Below are positions 8,738 through 17,856 of a stretch of 64,000 bases of DNA, piece by piece. Within the stretch, counting starts at the first letter, position 1, and the number at the start of each line of letters is the position of its first letter. The notes beneath the pieces are model-generated. The model made no database searches and was not told where the DNA came from. It saw nothing but the letters and a program-made list of their open reading frames with translations. The stretch is from Bradyrhizobium sp. LLZ17 (GTDB lineage: Bacteria; Pseudomonadota; Alphaproteobacteria; Rhizobiales; Xanthobacteraceae). The stretch covers positions 1,364,001-1,428,000 of the forward strand of contig NZ_CP165734.1 of assembly GCF_041200145.1 (NCBI RefSeq), written 5' to 3'. The position numbers and the translations under genes were made by a program.

Positions 8738-9966
8738 GACGCGGCCCTTTCCATCTTCACGACGTTGTCGGTCGGCGGATTGAGGATCAGCGCCACCAAG
8801 CCGGCCAGGGCCTCGAATGCTTTCCGCTTCTCGTTCAGGTACTCGTAACGATCATAGGTCCCGCGGACGCCTGCAATCATGTGCCCCATTGCCCGCTCGG
8901 CGTGGTCGTCTGAGATCCCCGCCCGGCTCATCAGGGTGCGCCCGGTGCGGCGCAGGTCGTGCAAGGTCCATCTGGGCATGGACGGCTTGCCGGCCGCCTT
9001 CCTAGCCTTGGTAATCAGCCGATCCAGCTCGGCCTTGGCCTTGCTGAAACCGGAGAACGCTTTCTTGCCGCCGGTTGTCGAGAACAGAAAACCCTTCCCG
9101 CTCGGCACCGTTTTCTTTGCGGCCTCGGTGAGCGGGATAACGTGGTCATGCTTATTTTTGTACCGGCTCGCCGGGATAACCCAAACATCGCCCTCGATCT
9201 CGTCTGAGTGGATGTCGGCAGCCTCATTGCGCCGCGTCATGGTCAGAAGCAGGGTTCGGACATACGCAGGGAAGCAAGGCGGCTCGGTCATCTGATCCAG
9301 CGCCGCCCATACCTCCCTGATTTCGTCGTCGGAAAGGATGCGTTTCCGCTTCCGTTCGGCTGGCTTCGTGCGGGCCATGCCGCGGACGATCGGGGACTTG
9401 AAGTCCTCGTCCTGCACCATCCACCAATTGAACGCCTTCCGAACATGGGCAAGCACACGATCGGCCATTACGGGGCCGTGCTCGTCCTCTACCTCGTTCA
9501 ACAACTCCACGATGTTGCGGCGCTTAAGCTCATAGATTGATTTCGTGCCGATTCGAGGCCGGACGTAGACCGTGAAAGCACGCTTGATCTGATCGGCGCT
9601 GCGGAGCCTGCTCGAATAGCGGGCTTCAAATTTGTCCAGGATGGCGTCAACCGTGTTGGCCTCCGCCAGCTTCTCCATCTTCGCTTGTGCGCGGGTTTCC
9701 TCGCGGTCGCCCTTCGGGTCCTTGCCATCGGCAACCTCACCGGCTCGCTTCTTTGCGAATCCTCGAGCCTGCTCCGCAGTAATGGTGCCGTGTATGCCGA
9801 GACTGATAAGCCGCTGCTCGTTGCTCCCCTTAACCCGGTAACGGTAGGCATAGGAGATGGCGCCGCTATCAAGCCGGCGCGCTAGGAAGCCCCGGATTTC
9901 TTTGTCCGCAATTCGCTCGCCCGGATTCAATCGCTCAACGGCGGTCTTGGTGATCTTTCCAATCAT
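8734..9966 (-). CDS. int: Tyrosine recombinase, prophage/island integrase
   Basis: 410 residues, the usual length for P4-type integrases. The N-terminal ~90 residues form the arm-binding domain (ERIADKEIRGFLARRL, YRYRVKGSNEQRLISLG), the middle is a SAM-like core-binding domain, and the C-terminal half is catalytic. Visible catalytic elements are the first arginine in LLLTMTRRNEAADI, the beta-hairpin lysine in RYKNKHDHVIPL, H336-x-x-R339 in LHDLRRTGRT, H362 in AMGHM, and the nucleophile Y371 in GTYDRY. It starts 190 bases from the tRNA-Lys fragment that marks the border and faces away from it. It should carry out insertion and, with the AlpA-like protein, excision. Confidence 0.93.
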   Translation of the reverse strand: MIGKITKTAVERLNPGERIADKEIRGFLARRLDSGAISYAYRYRVKGSNEQRLISLGIHGTITAEQARGFAKKRAGEVADGKDPKGDREETRAQAKMEKLAEANTVDAILDKFEARYSSRLRSADQIKRAFTVYVRPRIGTKSIYELKRRNIVELLNEVEDEHGPVMADRVLAHVRKAFNWWMVQDEDFKSPIVRGMARTKPAERKRKRILSDDEIREVWAALDQMTEPPCFPAYVRTLLLTMTRRNEAADIHSDEIEGDVWVIPASRYKNKHDHVIPLTEAAKKTVPSGKGFLFSTTGGKKAFSGFSKAKAELDRLITKARKAAGKPSMPRWTLHDLRRTGRTLMSRAGISDDHAERAMGHMIAGVRGTYDRYEYLNEKRKAFEALAGLVALILNPPTDNVVKMERAAS

Positions 9967-10156
9967 CGCATTGCCCCGTGTGTGTACAAAAATCAGAAGG
10001 TCTGAGTGTCCACTCTATGTACACATGACCGGGGCAATGCAAGACAAATCGGAGCAACCTCGCACAATGCTGGAAAAGTGCTATAAAGGCGGGGTTTTAG
10101 CGGGAATTTGCAAAAATGGAGTCCATACAATGACTTGCGGCGAATGCGACGACATA

Positions 10157-10202
10157 ACTTTTAATCACGGGGTCCTGGGTTCGAGCCCCAGCGCGCTCAC
10201 CA
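10157..10202 (+). other. attR: displaced 3' fragment of tRNA-Lys(UUU)
   Basis: The fragment reads as the anticodon loop CTTTTAA (anticodon TTT), a 3' anticodon strand TCACG, a full T arm (CTGGG-TTCGAGC-CCCAG), an acceptor 3' strand CGCGCTC, discriminator A and CCA. The bases before it (ACATA) do not pair with TCACG and no D arm or 5' acceptor strand exists, so this is not a working tRNA. It fits the 46-bp identity block left by integration into the 3' half of tRNA-Lys. Confidence 0.85.
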
Positions 10203-10408
10203 AACAAACCAAGCGCTTAGCCAGAAAACCACCTCCACAAAAACCTCTGTGTCGGTACTGCATGGGCAAATCGATTGCCGCGACCTCTGTCAACTTGCCG
10301 ACCGTTGCCGTCTGCACCTTGACCCGTGATGGGACGAGCTTAACTTTTGTTGACGTTACGTCGGACTATAGTTGATAGGATGACGATGCTCGGGGGCATG
10401 GGAAGCAT

Positions 10409-10678
10409 ATGGTTGACCGTCTGAAGGACGCTCTGGAGCATCTTGAAACTCCAATCTGTCTCGACTGCCATGTCGGGATGCGCTGGTTCCGCTCTGAGCT
10501 GGTCGCGGATAACCCGATCTCAAGGATCGCGCATCTTTTCGTCTGCCCAAACTGCAAGCGTGCGGAGCGGACGGACACGAAATTCACTCCCGCCGGCGTG
10601 CCGCCTGCAAAAGCTTCTGCCCCGCGTTTTCGCGGCGTGGCATCCGAAATCGGTGGCATAGCCAGTCGGGCTGTCTGA
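10409..10678 (+). CDS. Small zinc-ribbon protein
   Basis: 89 residues with two CxxC pairs, CLDC near residue 17 and CPNC near residue 46, spaced as in a zinc ribbon. The C-terminal ~35 residues (after TKFTPAGVPPAK) look disordered. It is the first chromosomal gene right of the element; the ~200 bases between the attachment site and its start show nothing I can name. Function unknown; a nucleic-acid- or protein-binding ribbon is likely. Confidence 0.6.
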   Translation: MVDRLKDALEHLETPICLDCHVGMRWFRSELVADNPISRIAHLFVCPNCKRAERTDTKFTPAGVPPAKASAPRFRGVASEIGGIASRAV

Positions 10679-10736
10679 CCGAAGCGGCTGGGCGCCTAGC
10701 GCCGACACAAACTCCAGTGATTTGCCCGACTTATCT

Positions 10737-11393
10737 TCAGCTTTCCGGAGCTGCAGCCGGCACACTCAGCGGAGCTCCTCCAACCGAGACGGGCCCTACG
10801 GACTTCAATTGCCGGGCCATCCGTTTGCGCATCGCCGCGGAAATTCCATAGCGTGCATGCGCTCTTCGAACGGAGGACGTCACGTCCGACATCATTGCGC
10901 TTTGCAGCGAGTCAATCTTTGCGATCAGCGTCGAAAGCTGTGACGATATCTTCTTCACATCGAACCGTTCGTCCGTGATGCTCTGTCGCAGAGAAAGCAG
11001 CACCATTGAATCCTGCTGCAGTAGATCTGCGTTTTGCTGCAATGCATGATTGTTCTCCTGCAGCGAAGCCGCGTGTTGTTGCTGGGATGACTGAATATCC
11101 TTCAGTGCAGCGACAACCGGATCCGGTTTTGGCGCAGAAGCTTCCCAGCGCGGAAGCAGTTCAGCCAAACTGCCGACATTCGGCGCGCGAAAATCAAGCG
11201 GCGATGTATAGATGGCCGCCGAGCCGTTGATGGCGAGAGCACAGACCGACAGGACCAGGATCGATTTCCGGCTGGACTGCTTGATCGGTGCTGGACTTTC
11301 CGGGGCTGCGGGTTCGAGTGCTGCGGCAGCAAGTGCGAGCGCCACAGGGTCGAATTGTTCGGCGAGGACTTGCGTTTCGGATGTCGTGGTCAC
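10737..11393 (-). CDS. Membrane-anchored coiled-coil protein, unknown
   Basis: 218 residues from GTG 11393, chosen because TGAGG lies about nine bases upstream; the open frame continues to 11468. A single hydrophobic segment (SILVLSVCALAINGSAAIY) near residue 50 should anchor it in the inner membrane. The following ~90 residues are Gln/Leu/Ser-rich with heptad spacing (SSQQQHAASLQENNHALQQN, LLSLRQSI) and likely form a coiled coil. The tail is Ala/Pro/Val-rich. Function unknown. Confidence 0.65.
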   Translation of the reverse strand: MTTTSETQVLAEQFDPVALALAAAALEPAAPESPAPIKQSSRKSILVLSVCALAINGSAAIYTSPLDFRAPNVGSLAELLPRWEASAPKPDPVVAALKDIQSSQQQHAASLQENNHALQQNADLLQQDSMVLLSLRQSITDERFDVKKISSQLSTLIAKIDSLQSAMMSDVTSSVRRAHARYGISAAMRKRMARQLKSVGPVSVGGAPLSVPAAAPES

Positions 11394-11680
11394 GTGCGTC
11401 GACCTCAAAGGAGCCAGCGAAAGGCACCGTCGCCGGAACGCCGTCGTGACGCCTCCTGTACGCAGCACCCACCTACAACTGCCTAAAATTGTGGGCTTTT
11501 CGGATTAATTCCACGTTAGCAACGGGGCCGCGTCCCATGCCCAGCCACCCCGGCAGATTACGGGGGGCGATGCGATGGTTTGCCCGGTGGCGTGTCCCGG
11601 CTCTCGTCCAAGCAAACTGTTGTGCTCCCCTGAGGAATGGGGCAGCCTGCTTCGAAGCGCGACAAATCGGGAGGAACGGC

Positions 11681-11851
11681 ATGTTTGAAATCAGCGGTTT
11701 CGACACGGCAGGCGTGGTGAGCCTCAAGCGGCCGTCACTCGCCGCCGCCCTCAAGAAAGCCAGAGAGCTTGTCGAGGACGGATGCTGGGACGTTCAGATC
11801 GTTGATCCAAATGGTCGCGTTTACCTCTCGTTCGAGGAACAGGCCGCGTAG
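11681..11851 (+). CDS. Small conserved-looking protein, unknown
   Basis: 56 residues from ATG 11681 with an excellent ribosome site (GGGAGG, seven bases upstream). The sequence MFEISGFDTAGVVSLKRPSL followed by a helix (AAALKKARELVEDG) and a strand (WDVQIVDPNGRVYLSF) suggests a compact beta-alpha-beta domain. A larger frame opening at 11489 lacks this signal. No function assigned. Confidence 0.65.
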   Translation: MFEISGFDTAGVVSLKRPSLAAALKKARELVEDGCWDVQIVDPNGRVYLSFEEQAA

Positions 11852-11935
11852 CCACCCCGCCCCGCACCGTTGCCAATCAACTCGTTTCGGAGCACGCTCT
11901 CTTCAGGCGCGCAGACGCTGCATTGGGAGAGAGAC

Positions 11936-12178
11936 ATGAAGGAGACCGGCCTGGATGGTCGCCATCGGGACAAGGATGGCGCGATCAGCAAGAAGCACGG
12001 CAACACGCTGGTGGGTACGTTGCGCAAGATCTACGGCAAGGGCTTTGCAGCCGGTTATCCGGATACGACCCTGCTGAGTGACGTCCTGCTTCAATTGAAC
12101 GAGACCTCCCTGAGCCAATTGCGTCGCGATCACGACACCGGGCATTTGGGGCACAAGATCGACCACGTCCCTAAGTAA
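11936..12178 (+). CDS. Small basic protein, unknown
   Basis: 80 residues from ATG 11936, preceded by GGGAGAGAGAC. It starts MKETGLDGRHRDKDGAISKK and contains HGNTLVGTLRKIYGKGFAAG. I recall similar short proteins in Bradyrhizobium genomes without a known function. Soluble, with charged ends and a helical middle. An in-frame start at 11870 lacks a ribosome site. Confidence 0.65.
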   Translation: MKETGLDGRHRDKDGAISKKHGNTLVGTLRKIYGKGFAAGYPDTTLLSDVLLQLNETSLSQLRRDHDTGHLGHKIDHVPK

Positions 12179-12212
12179 CGGACGTTACGCGGTCCACTTC
12201 ACGTCATCGGAA

Positions 12213-12234
12213 CCGGGCCTGCCGAGAGGCCCGG
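12213..12234 (+). terminator. Hairpin downstream of a small gene
   Basis: A perfect 8-bp stem CCGGGCCT/AGGCCCGG around a six-base loop, 35 bases after the stop of the 80-residue gene. No T run follows, so it is at best a weak or Rho-assisted end. The rest of the 229-base gap to the next gene shows nothing else. Confidence 0.3.
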
Positions 12235-12407
12235 CAATGTGGCCTGGACAGGCGCGAGATCGGTTGTCCCAAGCCAACCGCTGAGCCGGCGCAGCCCCGG
12301 TTGGCGACACCTCAACGCACGGGCGGACGCAGATACCGGCGGGCTCTCATTGACGGTTTGAGCGTTCGGACACTCAGCGCTAGGATGGGCCTTTTACGGA
12401 GGCTCAT

Positions 12408-12647
12408 TTGAAGTCGATCATTATCATCGCCGCCATCGCAATTGTTGCCACAGGGCCCGCACGGTCACAGGCGCTGGTCGATCCCGCCAAGGTTGCTCCC
12501 GAATATCGCGAGGCTGCGGAAAAACGCCGGGCGGAGCAGATCCGCCAGCGCGAATGCGCGATGAAGGCGGATCTCGAGAAAGTGCTCCCGAGGGATCGGA
12601 CCGTCTACCTGAACCATTGCCTGGACGCATTGGCCGCCAAGCAATAG
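12408..12647 (+). CDS. Small secreted protein, unknown
   Basis: 79 residues from TTG 12408, chosen because GGAGG sits six bases upstream and no ATG fits. A signal peptide (MKSIIIIAAIAIVATGPARS, cleavage near residue 21) precedes a short, charged, helical mature part with two cysteines (REC, NHC) that could pair in the periplasm. No family recognised. Confidence 0.6.
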   Translation: MKSIIIIAAIAIVATGPARSQALVDPAKVAPEYREAAEKRRAEQIRQRECAMKADLEKVLPRDRTVYLNHCLDALAAKQ

Positions 12648-12797
12648 CCGCTTGATCGGTTTTGAAGAACTGGACGGCCCTCGTGTTTCCACGGCGGCTG
12701 CGCCTTCCGCGCGACGGGGTGCGACCGCCCTTCAACCTTTGTTCAGACCTTTGGGCTCAGCTAATCGCCTACCTCCATTGGTGATTGCTGTCCGCAC

Positions 12798-13082
12798 ATG
12801 AGCTCGGTCCAGGTCCAGTGCACGCGCTGCAAGACGATGTTCCGCGATCGCGCAGCGCGATTGCAGGATGGCTATTCCAGGCAATGTCCCGGCTGCGAGG
12901 TGGTGCTGTTCTTTGCCGAGGATGCACAACACCCCTTCATCAAGCGCGTGATGAGAGAGGCGCGGAAGGTCCGTAAGGAAATCCGCGACGCCGATGCTGC
13001 CAGGATCTCCGCGCCGAGCGCCGGTGCGGCCTCCTCAAGGTCGTCCTTTCGGCGAACGCGGGTGTCAGAGCGATCGGAGTAA
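12798..13082 (+). CDS. Small zinc-ribbon (MJ0042-like) protein
   Basis: 94 residues. CTRC at residues 8-11 and CPGC near residue 30 form a zinc ribbon similar to the zinc-finger/thioredoxin-type motif found at the start of many alphaproteobacterial proteins. A basic helix (KRVMREARKVRKEIRDAD) and a Ser/Arg-rich tail follow. Role unknown. Confidence 0.6.
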   Translation: MSSVQVQCTRCKTMFRDRAARLQDGYSRQCPGCEVVLFFAEDAQHPFIKRVMREARKVRKEIRDADAARISAPSAGAASSRSSFRRTRVSERSE

Positions 13083-13111
13083 GGACCGCTCGGGCTCGCC
13101 GGCAAAGCCGT

Positions 13112-14032
13112 CTAGGTTGCGTCCATCCAGATCCCGGCATCGGAATGCGCGCGGATGTGGTCGACCAAAAAATCCGAGAACACCCTGATTTTCGCCGGCA
13201 GCCGGACCCGGTTCTGGTAGGCCACGTTCATCGTGAGCAGCGGCAGCTCCCACTGCATCAGCACCGGCACGAGCTTGCCGGCCGCGATGTCGCCCTGCAC
13301 GATGTAAAGCGGCTGGATCAGGATGCCGAGGCCCGCCAGCGCCGCACCGCGGATGATTTGGCCGTCATTGCTGTCCAGCGCCGGCGCGATGTGCACGGTC
13401 TGCGCGGCATTGCCTTGCTGAAGCCGCAGCGAATAGGGGTCGTTGGCAAGATTGTAGATCAGCATGTCGTGACGCGCGAGATCGGCGGGATGCTCGGGCT
13501 GGCCGTGCGTGGCGAGATAGGAAGGCGCTGCCGCCAGCACCCGGCGCATCTGCCCGATCCGGCGAATGATAACGTTGGAGTCGGGCTCCTGCTCCCTTGT
13601 GCGGATCGCGACGTCGATGCCGGCCTCGATGAAGTCGGGATAGCGGTTGGCCGCGATGATCTGGACGTCGAGCTTCGGGTAGAGCTTGCGAAACGCCGGC
13701 AGCATCGGCGCCATGTAGATCATCGCAAACGACAGCGAGCTGGTGACGCGCAGCATGCCCTTGGGCGACAGCGCGCGGTCGCTGACGGCGTCCTCGGCTT
13801 CGGCGAGCTCGTTCAGCAGCGGGCTGCAACGCTGCAACAGCTCCTGCCCTGCCTCGGTCAGCCATTGCCGGCGCGTGTTGCGCTCGATCAGCCGCACCGC
13901 GAGCCGCTCCTCCAGCGCGCTCAGGTGCCGGCTCGCGGCCGCGTTCGACATCCGCAAAACGTCCGCAGCCTTGGACAGGCTGCCGAGCTCGGCGGTCCTG
14001 GCGAAAACCTCTAGCTGGAGCAGCCGGTCCAT
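13112..14032 (-). CDS. LysR-family transcriptional regulator
   Basis: 306 residues, standard for the family. Residues 1-60 are the winged helix-turn-helix (LGSLSKAADVLRMSNAAASR, HLSALEERLAVRLIERNTRR) and residues ~90-295 the effector-binding domain. It is divergent from the maleylacetate reductase operon with a 106-base shared region, the usual arrangement for a LysR activator of an adjacent catabolic operon. The effector is presumably an intermediate of that pathway. Autoregulation from the shared region is expected for the family but not shown here. Confidence 0.9.
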   Translation of the reverse strand: MDRLLQLEVFARTAELGSLSKAADVLRMSNAAASRHLSALEERLAVRLIERNTRRQWLTEAGQELLQRCSPLLNELAEAEDAVSDRALSPKGMLRVTSSLSFAMIYMAPMLPAFRKLYPKLDVQIIAANRYPDFIEAGIDVAIRTREQEPDSNVIIRRIGQMRRVLAAAPSYLATHGQPEHPADLARHDMLIYNLANDPYSLRLQQGNAAQTVHIAPALDSNDGQIIRGAALAGLGILIQPLYIVQGDIAAGKLVPVLMQWELPLLTMNVAYQNRVRLPAKIRVFSDFLVDHIRAHSDAGIWMDAT

Positions 14033-14138
14033 TTTTGCGCATATTGGAAAAGAGACTTACGAAATTTGACCTTTATTTCCGATTTCTGCAAGGCAAAATG
14101 GGGGCAACAAACAAGATGACAGGCGAGGAAATCCGGGA

Positions 14139-14462
14139 ATGTCGGGCCCGATCAAGCACATCGTGATGTGGCGGCTGCGCGGCGAGACGCCTGCGGAGCG
14201 CACGGCGGCCAGGTCCAAGGTCAAAACCTTGTTCGAAGGCCTCAGGGGCCGAATCGACGGCCTTACCCATATCGAGGTCGGCGTCGACGTCAGCGATGTC
14301 GATTACGCCTGCGACGTGGTCCTGGTCTCGGAGTTTACCGACAGTGCGGCCCTGAAGGCCTACGCCATCCATCCGGAACATCTGCGGGTACGGGAGGAGC
14401 TTGGCGACTTGCGGATCGGCCGTTTCCAGGTCGATTATCCCAGCAAAGAGACCGGCGCATGA
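14139..14462 (+). CDS. Dabb-family (stress-responsive alpha/beta barrel) protein
   Basis: 107 residues with the Dabb signature: an N-terminal IKHIVMWRLR strand, GLTHIEVGVDVSD in the middle, and DLRIGRFQVDY at the end. Such ferredoxin-like dimers act as small lyases, hydrolases or stability factors and often sit in aromatic-degradation operons. First gene of the operon; its stop overlaps the maleylacetate reductase start (ATGA). A catalytic or protective role for an unstable ring-cleavage intermediate is inferred from location only. Confidence 0.8.
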   Translation: MSGPIKHIVMWRLRGETPAERTAARSKVKTLFEGLRGRIDGLTHIEVGVDVSDVDYACDVVLVSEFTDSAALKAYAIHPEHLRVREELGDLRIGRFQVDYPSKETGA

Positions 14463-15538
14463 TCGGTTCGTTCACCTTTGAAAATCTGCCCTGCCGCGTC
14501 GTGTTCGGCAGCGGAACGCTTGCCTCGGCCAAGGCCGAGGTCGAGCGTCTCGGCGGCACACGCGCGCTGGTCCTGACCACGCCGCAGCAGGAGGCGCAGG
14601 GCGCCAGGCTCGGCGCCGCGCTGGGCCCGCTTTATGCCGGCATCTTCGCAGGCGCCACGATGCACACGCCGGTCGATGTGACCGAGCGGGCGATCGCGGC
14701 GATGAAGGCGTGCAATGCCGACTGCGTGGTTGCGCTCGGCGGCGGCTCGACGACCGGGCTCGGCAAGGCGCTCGCCTTGCGTACCGGAATCAACCAGCTC
14801 TGCATTCCCACCACTTATGCCGGCTCGGAGATGACGCCGATCGTCGGCCAGACCGAGAACGGCCTGAAGACCACGGTACGCGATGTGGCCGTGTTGCCAG
14901 AGACTGTGATCTACGACGTCGACCTGACGATGACGCTGCCCGTCGGCCTCGCCGCCACCTCCGGCATCAACGCCATCGCACACGCGGTGGAAGCGCTCTA
15001 CGCCCGCGACACCAATCCCGTGACCTCGCTGATGGCGGAAGAAGGCATCCGCGCGCTGGCGCGCGCCCTGCCAGCCATTGCCGCCAAACCTGACGACCGC
15101 GAGGCCCGCAGCGAAGCGCTCTATGGCGCCTGGCTCTGCGGCGTGTGCCTCGGCACCGTCGGCATGGCGCTGCATCACAAGCTCTGCCACACCCTCGGCG
15201 GCACCTTCGACCTGCCGCATGCCGAGACTCACACCATCGTGCTGCCGCATGCGCTGGCCTACAACGCGCCCGCAGTGCCCGAGGCGATGGTGCGGATTTC
15301 GCGCGCGATCGGTGCGGCCAATGCGGCGCAAGGCCTGTACGATCTCGCCCGCCGCCTCGGAGCAAAGCTGGCGCTGCGCGACATCGGCATGCCCGAAAGC
15401 GGAATCCACAAGGCGGCCGACCTCGCCGTGACCAACGCCTACTGGAATCCGCGCCCGCTCGAGCGCAACGCCATCCGCGACCTGATCGCGCGTGCCTGGG
15501 CGGGCGAGCCGCCGGTCGCAGCCAAAGCCGTGACGTGA
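14459..15538 (+). CDS. macA: Maleylacetate reductase
   Basis: 359 residues, the usual length. Belongs to the iron-containing alcohol dehydrogenase superfamily, maleylacetate reductase branch: N-terminal RVVFGSGTLASAKAEVERLG, nucleotide-binding VVALGGGSTTGLGKALAL, and the metal-site helices HHKLCHTLGGTFDLPHAETH. The enzyme reduces maleylacetate to 3-oxoadipate with NAD(P)H, the last specific step of hydroxyquinol, resorcinol and chloroaromatic breakdown. The start at 14459 overlaps the Dabb stop. The ring-cleaving dioxygenase that would make its substrate survives only as a short stub at 17857, so the substrate must come from elsewhere or the pathway is incomplete. Confidence 0.9.
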   Translation: MIGSFTFENLPCRVVFGSGTLASAKAEVERLGGTRALVLTTPQQEAQGARLGAALGPLYAGIFAGATMHTPVDVTERAIAAMKACNADCVVALGGGSTTGLGKALALRTGINQLCIPTTYAGSEMTPIVGQTENGLKTTVRDVAVLPETVIYDVDLTMTLPVGLAATSGINAIAHAVEALYARDTNPVTSLMAEEGIRALARALPAIAAKPDDREARSEALYGAWLCGVCLGTVGMALHHKLCHTLGGTFDLPHAETHTIVLPHALAYNAPAVPEAMVRISRAIGAANAAQGLYDLARRLGAKLALRDIGMPESGIHKAADLAVTNAYWNPRPLERNAIRDLIARAWAGEPPVAAKAVT

Positions 15539-15543
15539 CCGAC

Positions 15544-16916
15544 ATGCGGCGCATCCTGATCAAATCGGCAACAATCATCAGCATGGACGAGCGCATCGGC
15601 GATCTCCGTGCCGGCGACGTGCTGGTCGAGAATGAGCGGATCGCAGCGGTCCGTCCCGACATCGATCTCGGCAGCGGCGCTGCAGAGACCGAGATCGTCG
15701 ACGGCCGCGGCCGCATCGTCATCCCCGGGCTCATCAATGCGCATATGCACACCTGGCAGACGGCGCTGCGCGGATATGCGGCGAACTGGACGCTGCTGGA
15801 ATATTTCCGCCGGATGCATGCCGGGCTCGCGACGGTGTTCGCGCCGGACGATATCTACATCGCCACTCTCGTCGGCGCGCTGAACCAGATCAATTGCGGC
15901 GCCACCACGCTGGTCGATTGGTGCCACAACAATCCGACTCCTGATCATACCGACGCCGCATTGCGCGGCCTGATCGAGAGCGGCATCCGCGCCGCCTTCT
16001 TCCATGGCTCGCCCAAGCCGGAGCCGAAGCCGGGCGAGCCGCATTTCTCGGAAGTGCCGCATCCGCGCCGCGAAATCGAGCGCCTGCTCGCCGGCCCCCT
16101 GGCCGATCGCAACGGCCTCGTCACACTCGGGCTCGCCGTCCTCGGCCCGCATTATTCGACACTCGATGTATCCTTCCATGATTTCCGTCTGGCGCGGGAG
16201 TTCAACCTGATCGCCTCGATGCATCAGGGCGGCGGCCCGGCCAAGACCCAGGCGGCTGGGAAAAGTTGATCGACGCCGGCCTGGTCGGTCCCGGCGTCAA
16301 CATCGTCCATGGCAACGACCTGCCCGACGAACTCCTGCAAAAGCTGATCGATCTCGGCGCGTCGATCTCGGCGACGCCGGAGAACGAGATGATCCAGGGC
16401 CACGGCTTTCCCATCACGGGACGGCTGCTCAAACGCGGCGTCCGTCCCACCATCGGCATCGATCTGGAATCCGTGTTGCCCGGCGATCTCTTCTCCGCAG
16501 CACGCGTCGCGCTGTCGATGCAGCGCGCGCTGGACAACGCCGGCATGCGCAAGAGCGAGGGCACCATTCCAGCGACGACCACGATCCCAGCGCGCGAAGC
16601 GCTGCGCTGGATCACCACCGAAGGCGCGCGCATGCTCGGCCGCGACAACCAGATCGGCTCGCTGAGCCCGGGAAAACTCGCCGATCTCGTCGTCATCAAC
16701 GCCGATGATCTCAGCCTCGTTCCGGTCCACGATCCCGTCTCCACCGTTGTGATGCAGACGAGCCTCGCCAATATCGAGGCGGTCATGATCGGAGGCCGCT
16801 GGAAGAAACGAGATGGGATATTGTTGGTCGACGGACTCGCTCGCAAGAAGGAGCTGCTCGCGCAGTCAGGCCAGCGGCTGGTGAGGGATATCGAGCGACA
16901 AGGGCGCAGCGCATGA
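15544..16916 (+). pseudogene. Amidohydrolase (AtzA/TrzN/8-oxoguanine-deaminase type), frameshifted
   Basis: Starts six bases after macA. The N-terminal part to residue ~235 has the metal motif NAHMHTWQTALRG and reads to MHQGGGPAKT, where a stop follows shortly. The rest of the enzyme (NIVHGNDLPDELLQKL, the metal Asp in IGIDLES, GSLSPGKLADLVVINADDL) continues in the next frame to 16916. Adding one C to the run at 16247-16249 joins both into 457 residues, normal for the family. The usual HxxE pair appears here as HQGG. These enzymes hydrolyse C-N or C-Cl bonds on N-heterocycles or related amides. The break may be a sequencing error. Confidence 0.75.
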
Positions 16917-16938
16917 TGCGGCCAACGGACAACAAGCC

Positions 16939-17841
16939 ATGACTGATACGACAAGACACATCGCGTTCATCGGTATCGGCAAGATGGGCCTGCCGATGTC
17001 GCTGCTCATCGCCAAGGCGGGCTACCGCGTCGCCGCCTTCGATCAGAGCGCAGCGCGGCTCAATGAGGCGCGTGAAAACGGTCTTGCGGTCGCAAGCTCG
17101 CCGGCCGAGGCTGTCGCTAGCCGCGCCGTGGCCATCACCTCGCTCCCCGACGACGCCGCATTGCGCGCCGTGATGCTTGGCCCGACCGGCCTCGTCAGTG
17201 CGATGGCGCCGAAGTCGGTCCTGATCGAGACCAGCACGGTCAGTGCCGAAGCCTCGGCCGAGGTCGGCGCCGCCGCGCAGGCGCGCGGGATCGCCTATCT
17301 GCGGGCGCCCGTCTCCGGCAATGCCAGCATCGTCCACACCGGCGCTTTGAGCTGCTTTGTGTCCGGTCCCAGGGACGCTTTCGAAAGCGTCAGGCCGCTG
17401 TTCGCGAGCTTCACTCGTTCGCAGACCTATCTCGGCCCCGGCGAGGAAGCACGTTACGCCAAGCTCGCGGTCAATCTCCTGATCGCGGTCTCGGCGGCGA
17501 TGATGGCGGAAAGCCTCGCGCTGGCGCGCAAGGGCGGCATCGGCTGGCACGACATTTTGAAGGTGCTGGACGACAGCGCGGTCGCCTCCCCGATGGTGAA
17601 GTACAAGACCGCGCCGCTACGGACGCGCGATTTCGAGTCGACCTTCTCCTGCAAGCAGATGGCCAAGGATCTGGACCTCATCCTCGGTGCCGGCCACGCC
17701 GTCGGCGTGCCGCTGCAGCTGGCGGCGCAGGTCCGCGAGACCTACGGCGCGCTGGTGGCGCAAGGCGACGGCGAGACCGACTTCATCGCGACCGTCAAGC
17801 ATCTCGAACGGCTGTCGGGCCTTGGCGAGCCCAAACTCTGA
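16939..17841 (+). CDS. NAD-dependent beta-hydroxyacid dehydrogenase (3-hydroxyisobutyrate dehydrogenase family)
   Basis: 300 residues. The N-terminal Rossmann motif is FIGIGKMGLPMSLLIAKAGY, the substrate loop is RAPVSGNASIVHTGAL, and the catalytic lysine lies in ARYAKLAVNLL, all standard for the family. These enzymes oxidise 3-hydroxyisobutyrate, tartronate semialdehyde, sulfolactaldehyde and similar short hydroxy acids. Fourth gene of the LysR-controlled operon. The exact substrate is not readable from sequence. Confidence 0.85.
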   Translation: MTDTTRHIAFIGIGKMGLPMSLLIAKAGYRVAAFDQSAARLNEARENGLAVASSPAEAVASRAVAITSLPDDAALRAVMLGPTGLVSAMAPKSVLIETSTVSAEASAEVGAAAQARGIAYLRAPVSGNASIVHTGALSCFVSGPRDAFESVRPLFASFTRSQTYLGPGEEARYAKLAVNLLIAVSAAMMAESLALARKGGIGWHDILKVLDDSAVASPMVKYKTAPLRTRDFESTFSCKQMAKDLDLILGAGHAVGVPLQLAAQVRETYGALVAQGDGETDFIATVKHLERLSGLGEPKL

Positions 17842-17856
17842 TCGACGAAGGCAGAA

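Larger units (their letters stand above)
1..10202. mobile_element. Integrated phage-like element, right part, bounded by a tRNA-Lys attachment site
   Basis: A block of leftward genes runs from a tyrosine integrase at 8734-9966 through an excisionase-like gene, DNA-binding proteins, a small-terminase-like gene and virion genes to the window edge. Its right border is a 3' tRNA fragment (10157-10202) with no matching 5' half. Since that tRNA reads rightwards, integration at its 3' half would leave the repaired tRNA on the left and this displaced copy on the right. To the right of it the gene style changes to ordinary chromosome. No large terminase, portal, capsid, repressor or lysis gene is visible, so these lie further left or are lost. 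Confidence 0.85.
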
